This document shows positions 42,379 to 51,262 of a stretch of DNA of 64,000 nucleotides, one piece after another. The notes under the pieces are model-generated. The model saw only the letters and a list, made by a program, of their open reading frames with translations. It was not told the origin of the DNA and made no database searches. Origin of the DNA: an uncultured Blautia sp. (GTDB lineage: Bacteria > Bacillota > Clostridia > Lachnospirales > Lachnospiraceae); contig UQLX01000008.1 in NCBI GenBank assembly GCA_900541985.1, positions 13,433-77,432 on the forward strand, given 5' to 3'. Positions within the stretch are counted from its first letter, which is position 1; every line of letters starts with the position of its first letter. Both the position numbers and the translations under genes were made by a program.

Positions 42379-43406
42379 GTTTTTCATTTATTAAAAAACT
42401 GCCTACACCGGAAGAGATCCGCAGTGAATATCCTGTAGATGCCTCTATTCAGGCCTTAAAGGAAAAAAGAGATCAGGAAATCCGTGACGTGTTCACTGGA
42501 AAGTCCGACAAATTCCTTGCGATCATCGGACCCTGTTCTGCAGACAATGAGGACGCAGTGATTGATTATCTTCTGAGACTGCGTAAAGTTCAGGATCAGA
42601 TTTCTGACAAGGTTCTGATCATCCCAAGAGTTTATACCAACAAACCCCGCACCACCGGAGAAGGGTACAAGGGAATGGTTCATCAGCCAGATCCTGAAAA
42701 AAAGCCCAATATGCTTGCAGGTCTGGTGGCCATCCGTAAAATGCATATTCACGCCATTCAGGAAAGCGGTTTTACCTGTGCAGACGAAATGCTGTATCCG
42801 GAAAATTACCGCTATCTCTCAGATCTTCTTTCCTATGTAGCCGTCGGCGCGCGTTCTGTAGAAGACCAGCAGCATCGGCTCACGGTCAGCGGCATGGAAG
42901 TTCCAGCCGGAATGAAAAATCCTACCAGCGGCGATTTCAGTGTCATGCTTAACTCTGTCACTGCCGCTCAGGGTTCCCATCGTTTTATCTACAGAAGCTG
43001 GGAGGTAGAAACAACCGGAAACCCTCTGGCACATACGATTTTGCGAGGTGCTGTAAATAAACACGGAGAAGCGATCCCCAACTATCATTACGAGGATCTG
43101 CGTCTTCTCTGGGAAAAATATCAGGCAAAAGAACTTAAAAATCCGGCTGTTATCGTTGATACTAACCACTCCAATTCCAACAAACAGTATGAACAGCAGG
43201 TTCGCATTGCAAAAGAAGTTCTCCACAGCCGTCTGGTTGATCCGGATCTGAAAACACTGGTGAAAGGACTTATGATCGAAAGCTACATTGAGTCCGGAAA
43301 CCAGAAAATTGGAAAAGAGCATATCTATGGCAAATCCATTACCGATGCCTGCCTCGGATGGGAGGAATCAGAGAAACTGCTGTATACCATTGCCGAAATG
43401 TGCTGA
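42375..43406 (+). CDS. aroF: 3-deoxy-7-phosphoheptulonate (DAHP) synthase, class I
   Basis: This 343-residue enzyme condenses phosphoenolpyruvate and erythrose 4-phosphate, the first step of aromatic amino acid synthesis. It is of the AroF/G/H type: IIGPCSADNEDAVIDYL, PRVYTNKPRTTGEGYKG, GARSVEDQQHR, VPAGMKNPTSGD and VDTNHSNSNKQ. The frame is open upstream to 42210, but the ATG at 42375 with AGGAGG gives the family N-terminus. Its leader has a duplicated hairpin and ribosome site. It is a single-gene unit with promoter and terminator. The symbol stands for the family, as the feedback specificity cannot be read. Confidence 0.95.
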   Translation: MSFSFIKKLPTPEEIRSEYPVDASIQALKEKRDQEIRDVFTGKSDKFLAIIGPCSADNEDAVIDYLLRLRKVQDQISDKVLIIPRVYTNKPRTTGEGYKGMVHQPDPEKKPNMLAGLVAIRKMHIHAIQESGFTCADEMLYPENYRYLSDLLSYVAVGARSVEDQQHRLTVSGMEVPAGMKNPTSGDFSVMLNSVTAAQGSHRFIYRSWEVETTGNPLAHTILRGAVNKHGEAIPNYHYEDLRLLWEKYQAKELKNPAVIVDTNHSNSNKQYEQQVRIAKEVLHSRLVDPDLKTLVKGLMIESYIESGNQKIGKEHIYGKSITDACLGWEESEKLLYTIAEMC

Positions 43407-43415
43407 TAACGCACA

Positions 43416-43450
43416 AAATGCCCGAGACTGCCAAGTCCGGGCATTTTTTT
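43416..43450 (+). terminator. Terminator after DAHP synthase
   Basis: ATGCCCG and CGGGCAT, extended inward by GAC/GTC, form a stem followed by seven T residues. It lies before the convergent xerD stop. Confidence 0.85.
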
Positions 43451-43476
43451 CTTTTATATTTACAGAGTAAAAACCT

Positions 43477-44364
43477 TCAGTGCCTGGGATGTGCCTTCAT
43501 GTATACATCTCTCATTCTGGCACGATCCAATCCCAGATATACCTGAGTAGAAGAAATGTCTGAATGACCCAGCATTTCCTGAACGCTCTTAATGTCAGCT
43601 CCATTTTGAAGCATATGAACAGCAAAAGAATGGCGTAAGGTATGCGGCGTGATATCTCTGTGGATTCCGGCAGCTTCGGCATATCCTTTCAGAACTTTCC
43701 AGAATCCCTGCCGGCTCATTGCCCTGCCTGAACAGTTTGTAAACAGGGCTGTTTCTCTGTTATTTTTTACAAAAATCCCCCTCGCCTTATTGATATATAC
43801 AGACAAAACATCCCTGCATACATTTCCAATGGGAATGACCCTCTCTTTTCCCTCGTCGTGACAGATCACATATCCGAATCCCAGATTGATGTCTTCTGTA
43901 TGAAGTCTCAAAAGCTCACTGACTCTCATACCGGTAGCATACAGCAGCTCCAGCATTGCCTTGTCTCTCATCCCCTTTCCGGTTTCCGTATCCGGTTGTC
44001 TGAGAAGACGGTCAACCTCCTCCACAGTCAGTATTTTCGGCATCCTTTTCTGAACCTTTGGAGCTTTGAGATTCTCTGCCGGATCCTCACTGATCTTCCC
44101 TGTTTTAAAAAGATAGTGGAATAACGCTCTGATCGAAGCAATATTTCTGGAAATAGTAGACGCAGCAAGCTGCTGTTTTTCCATTTCTCCCAAATACCCC
44201 CTGAGATCTGCTTCTGTTACCTGATCTACCCGCAAAATCCCCTTTTCTTCCAAATAATCTGCCAGTTTTTTCAAATCTCTCTGGTAAGACAACTCTGTAT
44301 TTCCTGAGGATTTTTTCTCATTATGAAGATATTCGATAAAATCATTTATCACATATTCCATCAT
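43477..44364 (-). CDS. xerD: Tyrosine recombinase XerD
   Basis: This 295-residue recombinase should resolve chromosome dimers at dif with XerC. It has the N-terminal SAM-like DNA-binding domain (1-90) and a catalytic domain with Arg in ATGMRVSELLRL, HTLRHSFAVHML (His-x-x-Arg), LGHSDISSTQVYL (His and nucleophilic Tyr). Length and the spoIIM neighbour match chromosomal XerD rather than a phage integrase. The first of two adjacent ATGs is used. Confidence 0.92.
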   Translation of the reverse strand: MMEYVINDFIEYLHNEKKSSGNTELSYQRDLKKLADYLEEKGILRVDQVTEADLRGYLGEMEKQQLAASTISRNIASIRALFHYLFKTGKISEDPAENLKAPKVQKRMPKILTVEEVDRLLRQPDTETGKGMRDKAMLELLYATGMRVSELLRLHTEDINLGFGYVICHDEGKERVIPIGNVCRDVLSVYINKARGIFVKNNRETALFTNCSGRAMSRQGFWKVLKGYAEAAGIHRDITPHTLRHSFAVHMLQNGADIKSVQEMLGHSDISSTQVYLGLDRARMRDVYMKAHPRH

Positions 44365-44446
44365 TTTTATACTTCCTGTATTTTCATAAAATTCTCTTCT
44401 GCATTATACACAGATACTGTAGATCGAACTTCGCAATATTTCAATT

Positions 44447-44474
44447 ATTATACACCGTATCTTCTTCAAATCAA
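44447..44474 (-). promoter_or_regulatory. Promoter of xerD
   Basis: On the minus strand TTGATT (44469-44474), a 16-bp spacer and a perfect TATAAT (44447-44452), about 80 bp upstream of xerD. Confidence 0.5.
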
Positions 44475-44525
44475 AGTATTTTTCATAAATTTTCTTCTGT
44501 CAGATTCTGATTTTCTCAAAAACTG

Positions 44526-45125
44526 TCAAAAAATTTTCAGACTCTTCATCAGCACTTCCATTACAGGTGGATTACACCAGGTTTCCAAAAGGATTCCTCC
44601 CAGAATACAAAGACCGCAAAGCAGGACCGCTGTTACATATCTGGAAACCTGAGGCAGCAGAAGCCCCCGATTTCTCCATATTTCTGACGATTGCTGAAAC
44701 ACCAGACGGAACATCCGGAAAAATCCGGGAAAGTAAAGCAGATACTGCGGAAACATTGCACCGATTCCAATCACTCCTCCCTGAAGTCCAAACTGAAGAA
44801 TCGATACCGTCATAAGTACTCCTGTCTGAAATCCCATATACAATGCCCCCATTAATGCCAGAGGAACGCCAAAGACAGAAACACCGCAAAAAGCCCCTAT
44901 AAAATAAGCACTGCCCCGCATCCTCAGTACCCTCATAAAGTAAGCTCCTTTTTCCAGATTTTTGTCTGATATTGCAGACAGAAGATATAGGGACGCTACT
45001 GTTTTTTGTCGCCACTCAAGTTTCCAGATTAAATTTGGAAATAAGGTCCCGGCAAGGAAGCCTGCCACAAATATCCATCCTACGGGAAGACTCCCTTTTT
45101 CATGTATATACATTCTGTTTTTCAT
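44526..45125 (-). CDS. spoIIM: Stage II sporulation protein M
   Basis: A 199-residue membrane protein with about five helices, matching SpoIIM, a part of the DMP complex with SpoIID and SpoIIP that drives forespore engulfment. The GYIFVAGFLAGTLFPNL-like start (VGWIFVAGFLAGTLFPNL) and the GVIGIGAMFPQYLLYFPGF segment are typical. It lies just upstream of xerD on the same strand, an arrangement common in spore-forming Firmicutes. Two direct TGTACCA copies (45136-45142 and 45150-45156) lie just ahead of it. Confidence 0.88.
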   Translation of the reverse strand: MKNRMYIHEKGSLPVGWIFVAGFLAGTLFPNLIWKLEWRQKTVASLYLLSAISDKNLEKGAYFMRVLRMRGSAYFIGAFCGVSVFGVPLALMGALYMGFQTGVLMTVSILQFGLQGGVIGIGAMFPQYLLYFPGFFRMFRLVFQQSSEIWRNRGLLLPQVSRYVTAVLLCGLCILGGILLETWCNPPVMEVLMKSLKIF

Positions 45126-45212
45126 ATCCTCACCCTGTACCAGTTTACTTGTACCATACTCAAATTATACCTGATGAAAAGAAAAACACTCTTATACATG
45201 TTTAAATACCGC

Positions 45213-45244
45213 AAAAAGCCGTGTGAAATTTCTTTCACACGGCT
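45213..45244 (-). terminator. Terminator after rny
   Basis: AGCCGTGTGAAA and TTTCACACGGCT form a perfect 12-bp stem with a four-base loop, followed on the minus strand by TTTTTGC. Confidence 0.88.
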
Positions 45245-45287
45245 TATATACTTCATAAAACAAACTATGGTGCACGACCTGTCAGAA

Positions 45288-46847
45288 TTATTTCGCATAG
45301 TCTACAGCTCTGCTCTCCCGGATCACATTAACCTTGATCTGTCCAGGATATTCCAGTTCAGCTTCTATCTGTTTGGCAATATCCCTTGCCAGCAGAACCA
45401 TATCAGCATCTGTCACGTGTTCCGGTACGACCATTACACGGATCTCCCTGCCTGCCTGAATAGCAAATGACTTATCTACACCTTTAAATTCACTGGTGAT
45501 ATCTTCCAGCTGTTTCAGTCTGTTCGTATAAGTTTCCAGAGTCTCTCTTCTGGCACCTGGTCTTGCTGCTGAAATTGCGTCAGCGGCCTGAACGATACAT
45601 GCTACAAGAGATTCCGGCTCCACATCACCATGATGGGATGCAACTGTATTGATCACAACAGCAGACTCTTTGTATTTCTTACAAAGATCCACACCAATCT
45701 GGATATGAGATCCTTCAACTTCATGATCAATCGATTTACCAATATCGTGAAGGAGACCGGCACGCTTTGCCATACGGACATCCACTCCTACCTCTCCGGC
45801 AATAATTCCGGAAAGCTGCGCTACTTCAATAGAATGCTTCAACGCATTCTGTCCATAGCTGGAACGGAATTTCATACGTCCAAGAAGCTTCAGAAGTTCC
45901 GGATGGATACCATGCACCCCAACATCCATGGCAGCATTTTCTCCGTCTTCACGAATCTGTGCTTCCACTTCCTTCTGGGCTTTTTCCACCATCTCTTCGA
46001 TTCTGGCCGGATGAATACGTCCGTCCACGATCAGCTTCTCAAGGGCAACTCTGGCTACTTCTCTGCGGATAGGATCAAATGCAGAAAGCACAACAGCCTC
46101 AGGAGTGTCGTCGATGATCAGATCCACACCTGTCAGTGTTTCCAGTGTACGGATATTACGTCCTTCGCGTCCGATAATTCTACCCTTCATTTCATCGCTT
46201 GGGAGCTGTACAACAGAAATTGTTGTTTCTGATACATGATCCACTGCACATTTCTGAATGGCATTGACTACATATTCCTTGGCTTTTTTTCCTGCTTCTT
46301 CCTTGGCACGGCTTTCAAGTTCCTTATAAAGTCTTGCCACATCCACCTTGACATCATCTTCTACAGTTTTAAGAAGTTCGTCTTTTGCCTGTTCGGAGGT
46401 CAGACCGGAAATTCTTTCCAGTTCCTGTACTCCTTTCTGTTCAAGCTCGTCTACTTTCTTTTCTCTTTTTTGCAGTTCAGCAGCTTTTGCTGTGCATTCA
46501 GTCTCACGCTTCTCTACGATGTCCGCCTTTTTATCCACGGACTCTTCCTTGGATAAAACACGTCTCTCATACTTTTGCAGCTCATTTCTGCGTTCCTTGG
46601 TTTCTTTCTCCAGTTCATTTTTTGTACGGAGAGATTCTTCCTTCACTTCCAATAAAGCTTCTCTTTTTTTCGTTTCAGCAGTTTTTAAAGCTTCATCTAT
46701 GATGCTTCTTGCTCTGTCTTCTGCTGTGCCGACAACCTCGGCATCTTTTTTTGCCTTATTCTCGACAGCAAACTTGCAAGTAAGAGGAACCGCAATAAGC
46801 AGTGTGACCACTACAGCGACAATTACACTTACAATGATAGTTGTCAC
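45288..46847 (-). CDS. rny: Ribonuclease Y
   Basis: This 519-residue endoribonuclease starts mRNA decay at the membrane. It has an N-terminal membrane helix (about 1-22), a long charged coiled coil (25-200), a KH domain with GRIIGREGRNIRTLE (around 217-231) and an HD domain with LLHDIGKSIDHEVEG. The C-terminus VNVIRESRAVDYAK is typical. Single-gene unit with a strong terminator. Confidence 0.97.
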   Translation of the reverse strand: MTTIIVSVIVAVVVTLLIAVPLTCKFAVENKAKKDAEVVGTAEDRARSIIDEALKTAETKKREALLEVKEESLRTKNELEKETKERRNELQKYERRVLSKEESVDKKADIVEKRETECTAKAAELQKREKKVDELEQKGVQELERISGLTSEQAKDELLKTVEDDVKVDVARLYKELESRAKEEAGKKAKEYVVNAIQKCAVDHVSETTISVVQLPSDEMKGRIIGREGRNIRTLETLTGVDLIIDDTPEAVVLSAFDPIRREVARVALEKLIVDGRIHPARIEEMVEKAQKEVEAQIREDGENAAMDVGVHGIHPELLKLLGRMKFRSSYGQNALKHSIEVAQLSGIIAGEVGVDVRMAKRAGLLHDIGKSIDHEVEGSHIQIGVDLCKKYKESAVVINTVASHHGDVEPESLVACIVQAADAISAARPGARRETLETYTNRLKQLEDITSEFKGVDKSFAIQAGREIRVMVVPEHVTDADMVLLARDIAKQIEAELEYPGQIKVNVIRESRAVDYAK

Positions 46848-46964
46848 AGGAGCACCTCCTTATTTAGTTTTCATTGTACAAATACAACAATACAAGTTTA
46901 GCTGTTTTTGAGAAATCTGTCAAGTTTTTCTACCTATTTGTTATCATTTATTTTTTATATACAA

Positions 46965-47468
46965 TCACTGCCACCGGCTCTGTCCGGAATATACAACTGT
47001 AATTTCCATCTCCTCCAGTACCGCAGAAATATCACATGACCGGAAGCCCCTCCGCAAAAGGAATCCATACAGACGGCGCATTGCCTTTTCGTCCAGTTCT
47101 GTACCCGGTGTGTATTTTTTTTCCACTGTTTTTTTCAGGATTTCCCGCTCGTCCGGCTCCTCCAGATCAGACGTCTCTTCCCAGGCCTTCTCTGCTGTTT
47201 CTCTGTCAATTCCTTTGTGCAGAAGTTCCTGAAATATCCTCTGTCTGCTTTTTTCATGGATACGGTATGAGATGTAATTATGCGCATACCGGAAATCGTC
47301 AAGATATCCGTAATCCTTCACATAGGCAACTGCATACTCTGCCGTTTTCTGCGAAAAACCTGCCTGTATCAGGCGCTCCATAAGTCCCTTTTCTGTCCTG
47401 TCCATCCGTTCCAGAAGCCTCATGGCTTTTTTACAGGCCTGTTTCTCTTCCTCCTGCATTTCCCTCAT
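46965..47468 (-). CDS. recX: Regulatory protein RecX
   Basis: A 167-residue protein that modulates RecA filaments. It is built from three-helix repeats: LLERMDRTEKGLMERLIQAGF, AVAYVKDYGYLDDFRYAHNYI and QRIFQELLHKGIDRETAEKAW, the usual RecX pattern. It follows recA by 8 bp and shares its SOS-type promoter. Its last residues are divergent. Confidence 0.9.
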   Translation of the reverse strand: MREMQEEEKQACKKAMRLLERMDRTEKGLMERLIQAGFSQKTAEYAVAYVKDYGYLDDFRYAHNYISYRIHEKSRQRIFQELLHKGIDRETAEKAWEETSDLEEPDEREILKKTVEKKYTPGTELDEKAMRRLYGFLLRRGFRSCDISAVLEEMEITVVYSGQSRWQ

Positions 47469-47476
47469 CTCAGATC

Positions 47477-48535
47477 TTACAGAAGCTCGTCCGCATCATC
47501 TGAAACTGCTTCCGCTACTGTATTCTCCATTTCTTCCTCTGGAAGAAGCTGATACTGGATCCTGACCTTTTTTTCTATCTCTTCGCAGATTTCCGGATGA
47601 TCCTTCAGATATACCTTGACATTCTCGCGTCCCTGTCCGATTTTTTCTCCCTGATAGGAATACCATGCACCGCTCTTGTTTACAACCCCACATTCTGATG
47701 CCAGATCCAGAATCTCTCCCTCTCTGGAGATTCCTGTTCCAAACATAATGTCAAACTCTGCCTGTTTGAAAGGCGGAGCAACCTTATTTTTCACAACCTT
47801 GACCTTGGTATGGCTTCCGACCATTTCACCGCTCTGCTTCAGGGTCTCACCTCTTCTTACGTCAAGTCGTACGGAAGCATAAAACTTCAGTGCCCGTCCT
47901 CCTGTTGTGGTCTCAGGATTTCCAAACATAACCCCCACCTTCTCACGAAGCTGGTTGATAAAGATCACCACACAGTTAGAACGGCTTATCACCGCCGTAA
48001 GCTTACGAAGTGCCTGAGACATCAGACGGGCATGAAGTCCCACATGACTGTCTCCCATCTCGCCTTCAATTTCCGCCTTGGGAACAAGGGCTGCCACAGA
48101 GTCTACGATTACAATGTCCACAGCGCCGGACCGCACCATGGTCTCGGTGATCTCAAGCGCCTGCTCTCCATTATCCGGCTGGGAGATATAGAGATTATCA
48201 ATATCCACACCGATATTTTTAGCATAAACAGGATCCAGGGCATGCTCTGCATCGATAAAACCGGCAATTCCGCCCCTCTTCTGCACTTCTGCCACCATAT
48301 GCAGAGCAACTGTGGTCTTACCACTGGACTCCGGTCCGTAGATTTCCACAATACGTCCCTTGGGAACACCGCCTACTCCAAGGGCAATGTCCAGTCCCAG
48401 AGAACCTGTCGGTACTGCTTCAACCTGCATATGGGCACCAGACTCTCCCAGTTTCATAACCGATCCCTTACCGTACTGCTTCTCAATATGTCCAAGCGCT
48501 GCTTCCAGCGCCTTCTGCTTCTCTTCATTCAACAT
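47477..48535 (-). CDS. recA: Recombinase RecA
   Basis: This 352-residue ATPase forms filaments on single-stranded DNA for recombination and SOS induction. Walker A is GPESSGKTT, followed by FIDAEHALDP, the Walker B VDSVAALVPKAEIEG, and loop L2 with FINQLREKVGVMFGNPETTTGG. The C-terminus is acidic as usual. The upstream region holds a TTGACA promoter and a LexA-like box. Confidence 0.98.
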   Translation of the reverse strand: MLNEEKQKALEAALGHIEKQYGKGSVMKLGESGAHMQVEAVPTGSLGLDIALGVGGVPKGRIVEIYGPESSGKTTVALHMVAEVQKRGGIAGFIDAEHALDPVYAKNIGVDIDNLYISQPDNGEQALEITETMVRSGAVDIVIVDSVAALVPKAEIEGEMGDSHVGLHARLMSQALRKLTAVISRSNCVVIFINQLREKVGVMFGNPETTTGGRALKFYASVRLDVRRGETLKQSGEMVGSHTKVKVVKNKVAPPFKQAEFDIMFGTGISREGEILDLASECGVVNKSGAWYSYQGEKIGQGRENVKVYLKDHPEICEEIEKKVRIQYQLLPEEEMENTVAEAVSDDADELL

Positions 48536-48573
48536 TCTTCTGTTTCTCCTTGTCTTTCTGTTTTCCCATCTTC

Positions 48574-48587
48574 CAAACCTATGTTCG
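48574..48587. promoter_or_regulatory. LexA (SOS) box of recA
   Basis: CAAACCTATGTTCG matches the Firmicute LexA site CGAAC-N4-GTTCG at all but one position. It lies between the recA promoter and the recA start codon, just downstream of the expected start of transcription. Confidence 0.7.
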
Positions 48588-48601
48588 TGTTTTCTTCTTA
48601 C

Positions 48602-48630
48602 ATGCTATTATAAATTTCTATTATTGTCAA
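48602..48630 (-). promoter_or_regulatory. Promoter of recA-recX
   Basis: On the minus strand TTGACA (48625-48630), a 17-bp spacer and TAGCAT (48602-48607). The -35 lies within the last codons of lgt. Confidence 0.6.
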
Positions 48631-49402
48631 GTAAAACTTTTCGACAACGGAACATTTGTTTCTTCGACAAAAAGAGCAGAATCAGTCCTGCCGCAAAGAC
48701 AAAAAGGCTGATAAACTGAGATGTGGACAGTGTGCCCACACTTCCCCGTATCAGATCTCCTCTGAAAAATTCCAGTATAAAACGTCCGGTGCTGTAAAAT
48801 ACCATATACCACGCGGCAACCTCTCCGTCCGCTTTTTTTCTCCGTGCAATACAGATCAGCACTGCAAAATGTATGAAATCCAGAATACTGGAATAAATCT
48901 GGGTCGGTATAAGCGCCGCACCATTCGGTGCAAAATCCGACTCATGGAACGTGATCGAAGGCCATCCTCCGGTTTCTTTCCCATAGCAGCAGCCGGCCAG
49001 AAGACAGCCGATCCGTCCAAACCCCTGAGCCAGCGCTACAGAGGGGATCACCAGGTCAAAATATTCCAGAAAACATATTTTCTTTATACGACAGTACAGA
49101 CCACCTGCCGCAATGCCTCCCAGAATCCCTCCATAAACCACGAATCCGTCTGCCATCGTTCCAAAAATAATGCCCGGTTCTGAAACGATCTCCCTCCATT
49201 CGGTAATCCAGAACAAAATCTTTGCTCCCAGGAAACCACCCAGGAGACACCAGATCATGAGAAAAAATACATGATCTGTATCCGCCTTATATTTTCGTGC
49301 ACGGTACTCTGCGGTAAACCATCCGGTCAGTACTCCCAGAGCGATCATAAATCCATAACCATATACCGTAAACGGTCCAATGGTAAAAAGTTCATTTTTC
49401 AC
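48608..49402 (-). CDS. lgt: Prolipoprotein diacylglyceryl transferase
   Basis: This 264-residue membrane enzyme attaches diacylglycerol to the lipobox cysteine of prolipoproteins. It has about seven helices, the YGFMIALGVLTGWF start and the Lgt signature GFGRIGCLLAGCCYG with the essential arginine region, and the YSSILDF and FYSTGRFILEFFRGD segments. It overlaps the arginase-like gene by 11 bp. The recA promoter overlaps its 3' end. Confidence 0.95.
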   Translation of the reverse strand: MKNELFTIGPFTVYGYGFMIALGVLTGWFTAEYRARKYKADTDHVFFLMIWCLLGGFLGAKILFWITEWREIVSEPGIIFGTMADGFVVYGGILGGIAAGGLYCRIKKICFLEYFDLVIPSVALAQGFGRIGCLLAGCCYGKETGGWPSITFHESDFAPNGAALIPTQIYSSILDFIHFAVLICIARRKKADGEVAAWYMVFYSTGRFILEFFRGDLIRGSVGTLSTSQFISLFVFAAGLILLFLSKKQMFRCRKVLLDNNRNL

Positions 49403-50153
49403 GGGAATCCCTCCAGTCTTTCCATATTGTCAGCAATCTGCCGTTACCCGGATCATTAAGCTTTTCCATTTCCGGACGCGTCCCTTCTCCGCATACATCC
49501 ATTCCCAGAATTTCTCTGCATCCGGCAGCTTCTCTCAGATATTCCTCCAGCTCGTCCAGTCTCATATCACCCTGACTCCAGTCTGTAGCAGCATCCTCCG
49601 TACACAGTACGTCCTTATCCACAGAAATATATACCGGAAGTTCCCGGGGGATCTCCCGGAAAAAATTCAGCAGAGTTTCTTTTTTCTCCGTTCTGAGAGC
49701 TTCTCTTGACAGAAACCGGATTTTTTTGCCGGATACCGGAGTTGTCTGGTCAAAAGCCTCCTGATCTGGTCCTGCAAGAATCAGTTCCTGCAAAAAAGGA
49801 AGCGTTTCCAGCGCCTCTGCCGCCCAGCCGCCGCAGGACAGAAGGTCTCCAAAGGCCGGAGGCTGCATATCCGTATGATTGTCCAGCAAAAGAAGACAGA
49901 ATGGCTTCCTGATTTTTTTCAGCCATAAGAGACTGACATAATGATAGTTTCCGGAATCAAGGAAGTGTATTCCCTGTACCGGAAGCTCCCGAATCAGGTT
50001 CTCCAGAGTTTCCAGCGCCTCCTCATCACAATAGCAGCTGCATCCGGAAAGTTCCTGTACCTCCAGCCAGGAAATGTTTTCTCCGCGATAAAACTGCTGT
50101 TCCTTATAAGTACCTGTAAAATTCATCAAAATTATATCATTCTTTTTTTCCAT
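49392..50153 (-). CDS. Arginase-fold (ureohydrolase) family protein
   Basis: A 253-residue protein with the metal-binding motifs of arginase/agmatinase/formiminoglutamase: Asp91-x-His93-x-Asp95 in LLLDNHTDMQPP, and Asp179 and Asp181 in YISVDKDVLC. A conserved ending GMDVCGE replaces the family SFDVDEFDP/EVNP region, and the N-terminal GGDHS-like motif is only approximate (SGNYHY). It is short for the family and clearly divergent. It overlaps lgt and is probably cotranscribed. Substrate unknown. Confidence 0.75.
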   Translation of the reverse strand: MEKKNDIILMNFTGTYKEQQFYRGENISWLEVQELSGCSCYCDEEALETLENLIRELPVQGIHFLDSGNYHYVSLLWLKKIRKPFCLLLLDNHTDMQPPAFGDLLSCGGWAAEALETLPFLQELILAGPDQEAFDQTTPVSGKKIRFLSREALRTEKKETLLNFFREIPRELPVYISVDKDVLCTEDAATDWSQGDMRLDELEEYLREAAGCREILGMDVCGEGTRPEMEKLNDPGNGRLLTIWKDWRDSREK

Positions 50154-50220
50154 AGAGCCATCTTACCATGAACCGATCCCTCGCGCAAGATTTTGTGTCC
50201 GCCTCAGATTTCCCGGCGAA

Positions 50221-50256
50221 CAAAAACCGGGAAATCTGCGCACAGCTTTCCCGGTT
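50221..50256 (-). terminator. Terminator after fba
   Basis: On the minus strand AACCGGGAAA and TTTCCCGGTT form a 10-bp stem with a 12-nt loop, followed by TTTGTT. An alternative pairing of the same arm with TTTCCCGG at 50209-50216 on the plus strand is possible. Confidence 0.75.
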
Positions 50257-50293
50257 CTCTCTGATCTGTTTAATAAAGTCTGTCCTGTCTGAT

Positions 50294-51157
50294 TCAGGCC
50301 TTGCCGATGGATCCAAACAGCTCCATTTTTTCTTTTACAGTCGCTTTGATTGCCTCAAATCCAGGCGCAAGAAGCTTACGCGGGTCGTAGCCCTTACCCT
50401 GCTGATCCTTGCCTGCTTCGATATACTCGCGTGTAGCTGCTGCAAAAGAGAGCTGACACTCTGTATTTACATTGATCTTGGAAACACCGAGGTCAATTGC
50501 TTTTTTGATCATGTCAGCCGGAATTCCTGTGCCGCCATGAAGTACCAGAGGCATATCGCCTGTAAGCTGCTGGATAGCATCCAGAGTCTCAAAGCTTAAT
50601 CCCGCCCAGTTTTCCGGATATTTTCCGTGGATGTTGCCGATTCCTGCTGCAAGGAAATCAATACCAAGGTCAGCGATCATTTTACATTCCTTGGGATCTG
50701 CACATTCACCCATGCCTACAACACCGTCTTCTTCGCCGCCGATGGAGCCAACCTCTGCCTCAAGAGACATTCCGTGGTCTGCAACGATCTTAACCAGTTC
50801 TTTTGTTTTTTCAACGTTCTCTTCGATCGGGTAATGAGAACCGTCAAACATAATAGAAGTAAATCCAGCTTCTACGCATTTCAGGCATCCTTCATAGCTG
50901 CCGTGATCCAGATGAAGAGCAACCGGAACAGTGATGTTCAGTTCTTCGATCATGCCCTTTACCATACCTACAACGGTTTTGTAACCAGCCATATATTTTC
51001 CTGCACCTTCGGAAACACCGAGGATAACCGGAGAATTGTTTTCCTGTGCTGTCAGCAGGATAGCCTTTGTCCACTCAAGGTTGTTGATGTTAAACTGTCC
51101 TACTGCATAATGGCCTGCTTTAGCTTTTTTCAGCATTTCTGACGCGTTTACTAACAT
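50294..51157 (-). CDS. fba: Class II fructose-bisphosphate aldolase
   Basis: This 287-residue zinc enzyme cleaves fructose 1,6-bisphosphate to the two triose phosphates. Metal ligands lie in LHLDHGSYEGC, EAEVGSIGGEEDG, GNIHGKYP and LVLHGGTGIPADMI; INVNTECQ binds phosphate. Length is standard for the short class IIB form; relatives acting on tagatose bisphosphate look alike. Single-gene unit with terminator. Confidence 0.95.
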   Translation of the reverse strand: MLVNASEMLKKAKAGHYAVGQFNINNLEWTKAILLTAQENNSPVILGVSEGAGKYMAGYKTVVGMVKGMIEELNITVPVALHLDHGSYEGCLKCVEAGFTSIMFDGSHYPIEENVEKTKELVKIVADHGMSLEAEVGSIGGEEDGVVGMGECADPKECKMIADLGIDFLAAGIGNIHGKYPENWAGLSFETLDAIQQLTGDMPLVLHGGTGIPADMIKKAIDLGVSKINVNTECQLSFAAATREYIEAGKDQQGKGYDPRKLLAPGFEAIKATVKEKMELFGSIGKA

Positions 51158-51262
51158 GATAAATTCCTCCTAATCTTTTGCAGGGATAAGCTGCCGCTTT
51201 CCCCGGATATACATTTAGTTTACCAGATTCCTGCGAATTCGTCTACTGTTTTGTTGTTTTTT

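Noticed and set aside
43477..44364. Integrase of a mobile element
   Set aside because: Length, motifs and the spoIIM neighbour fit chromosomal XerD; no attachment repeats, excisionase or element genes are near.
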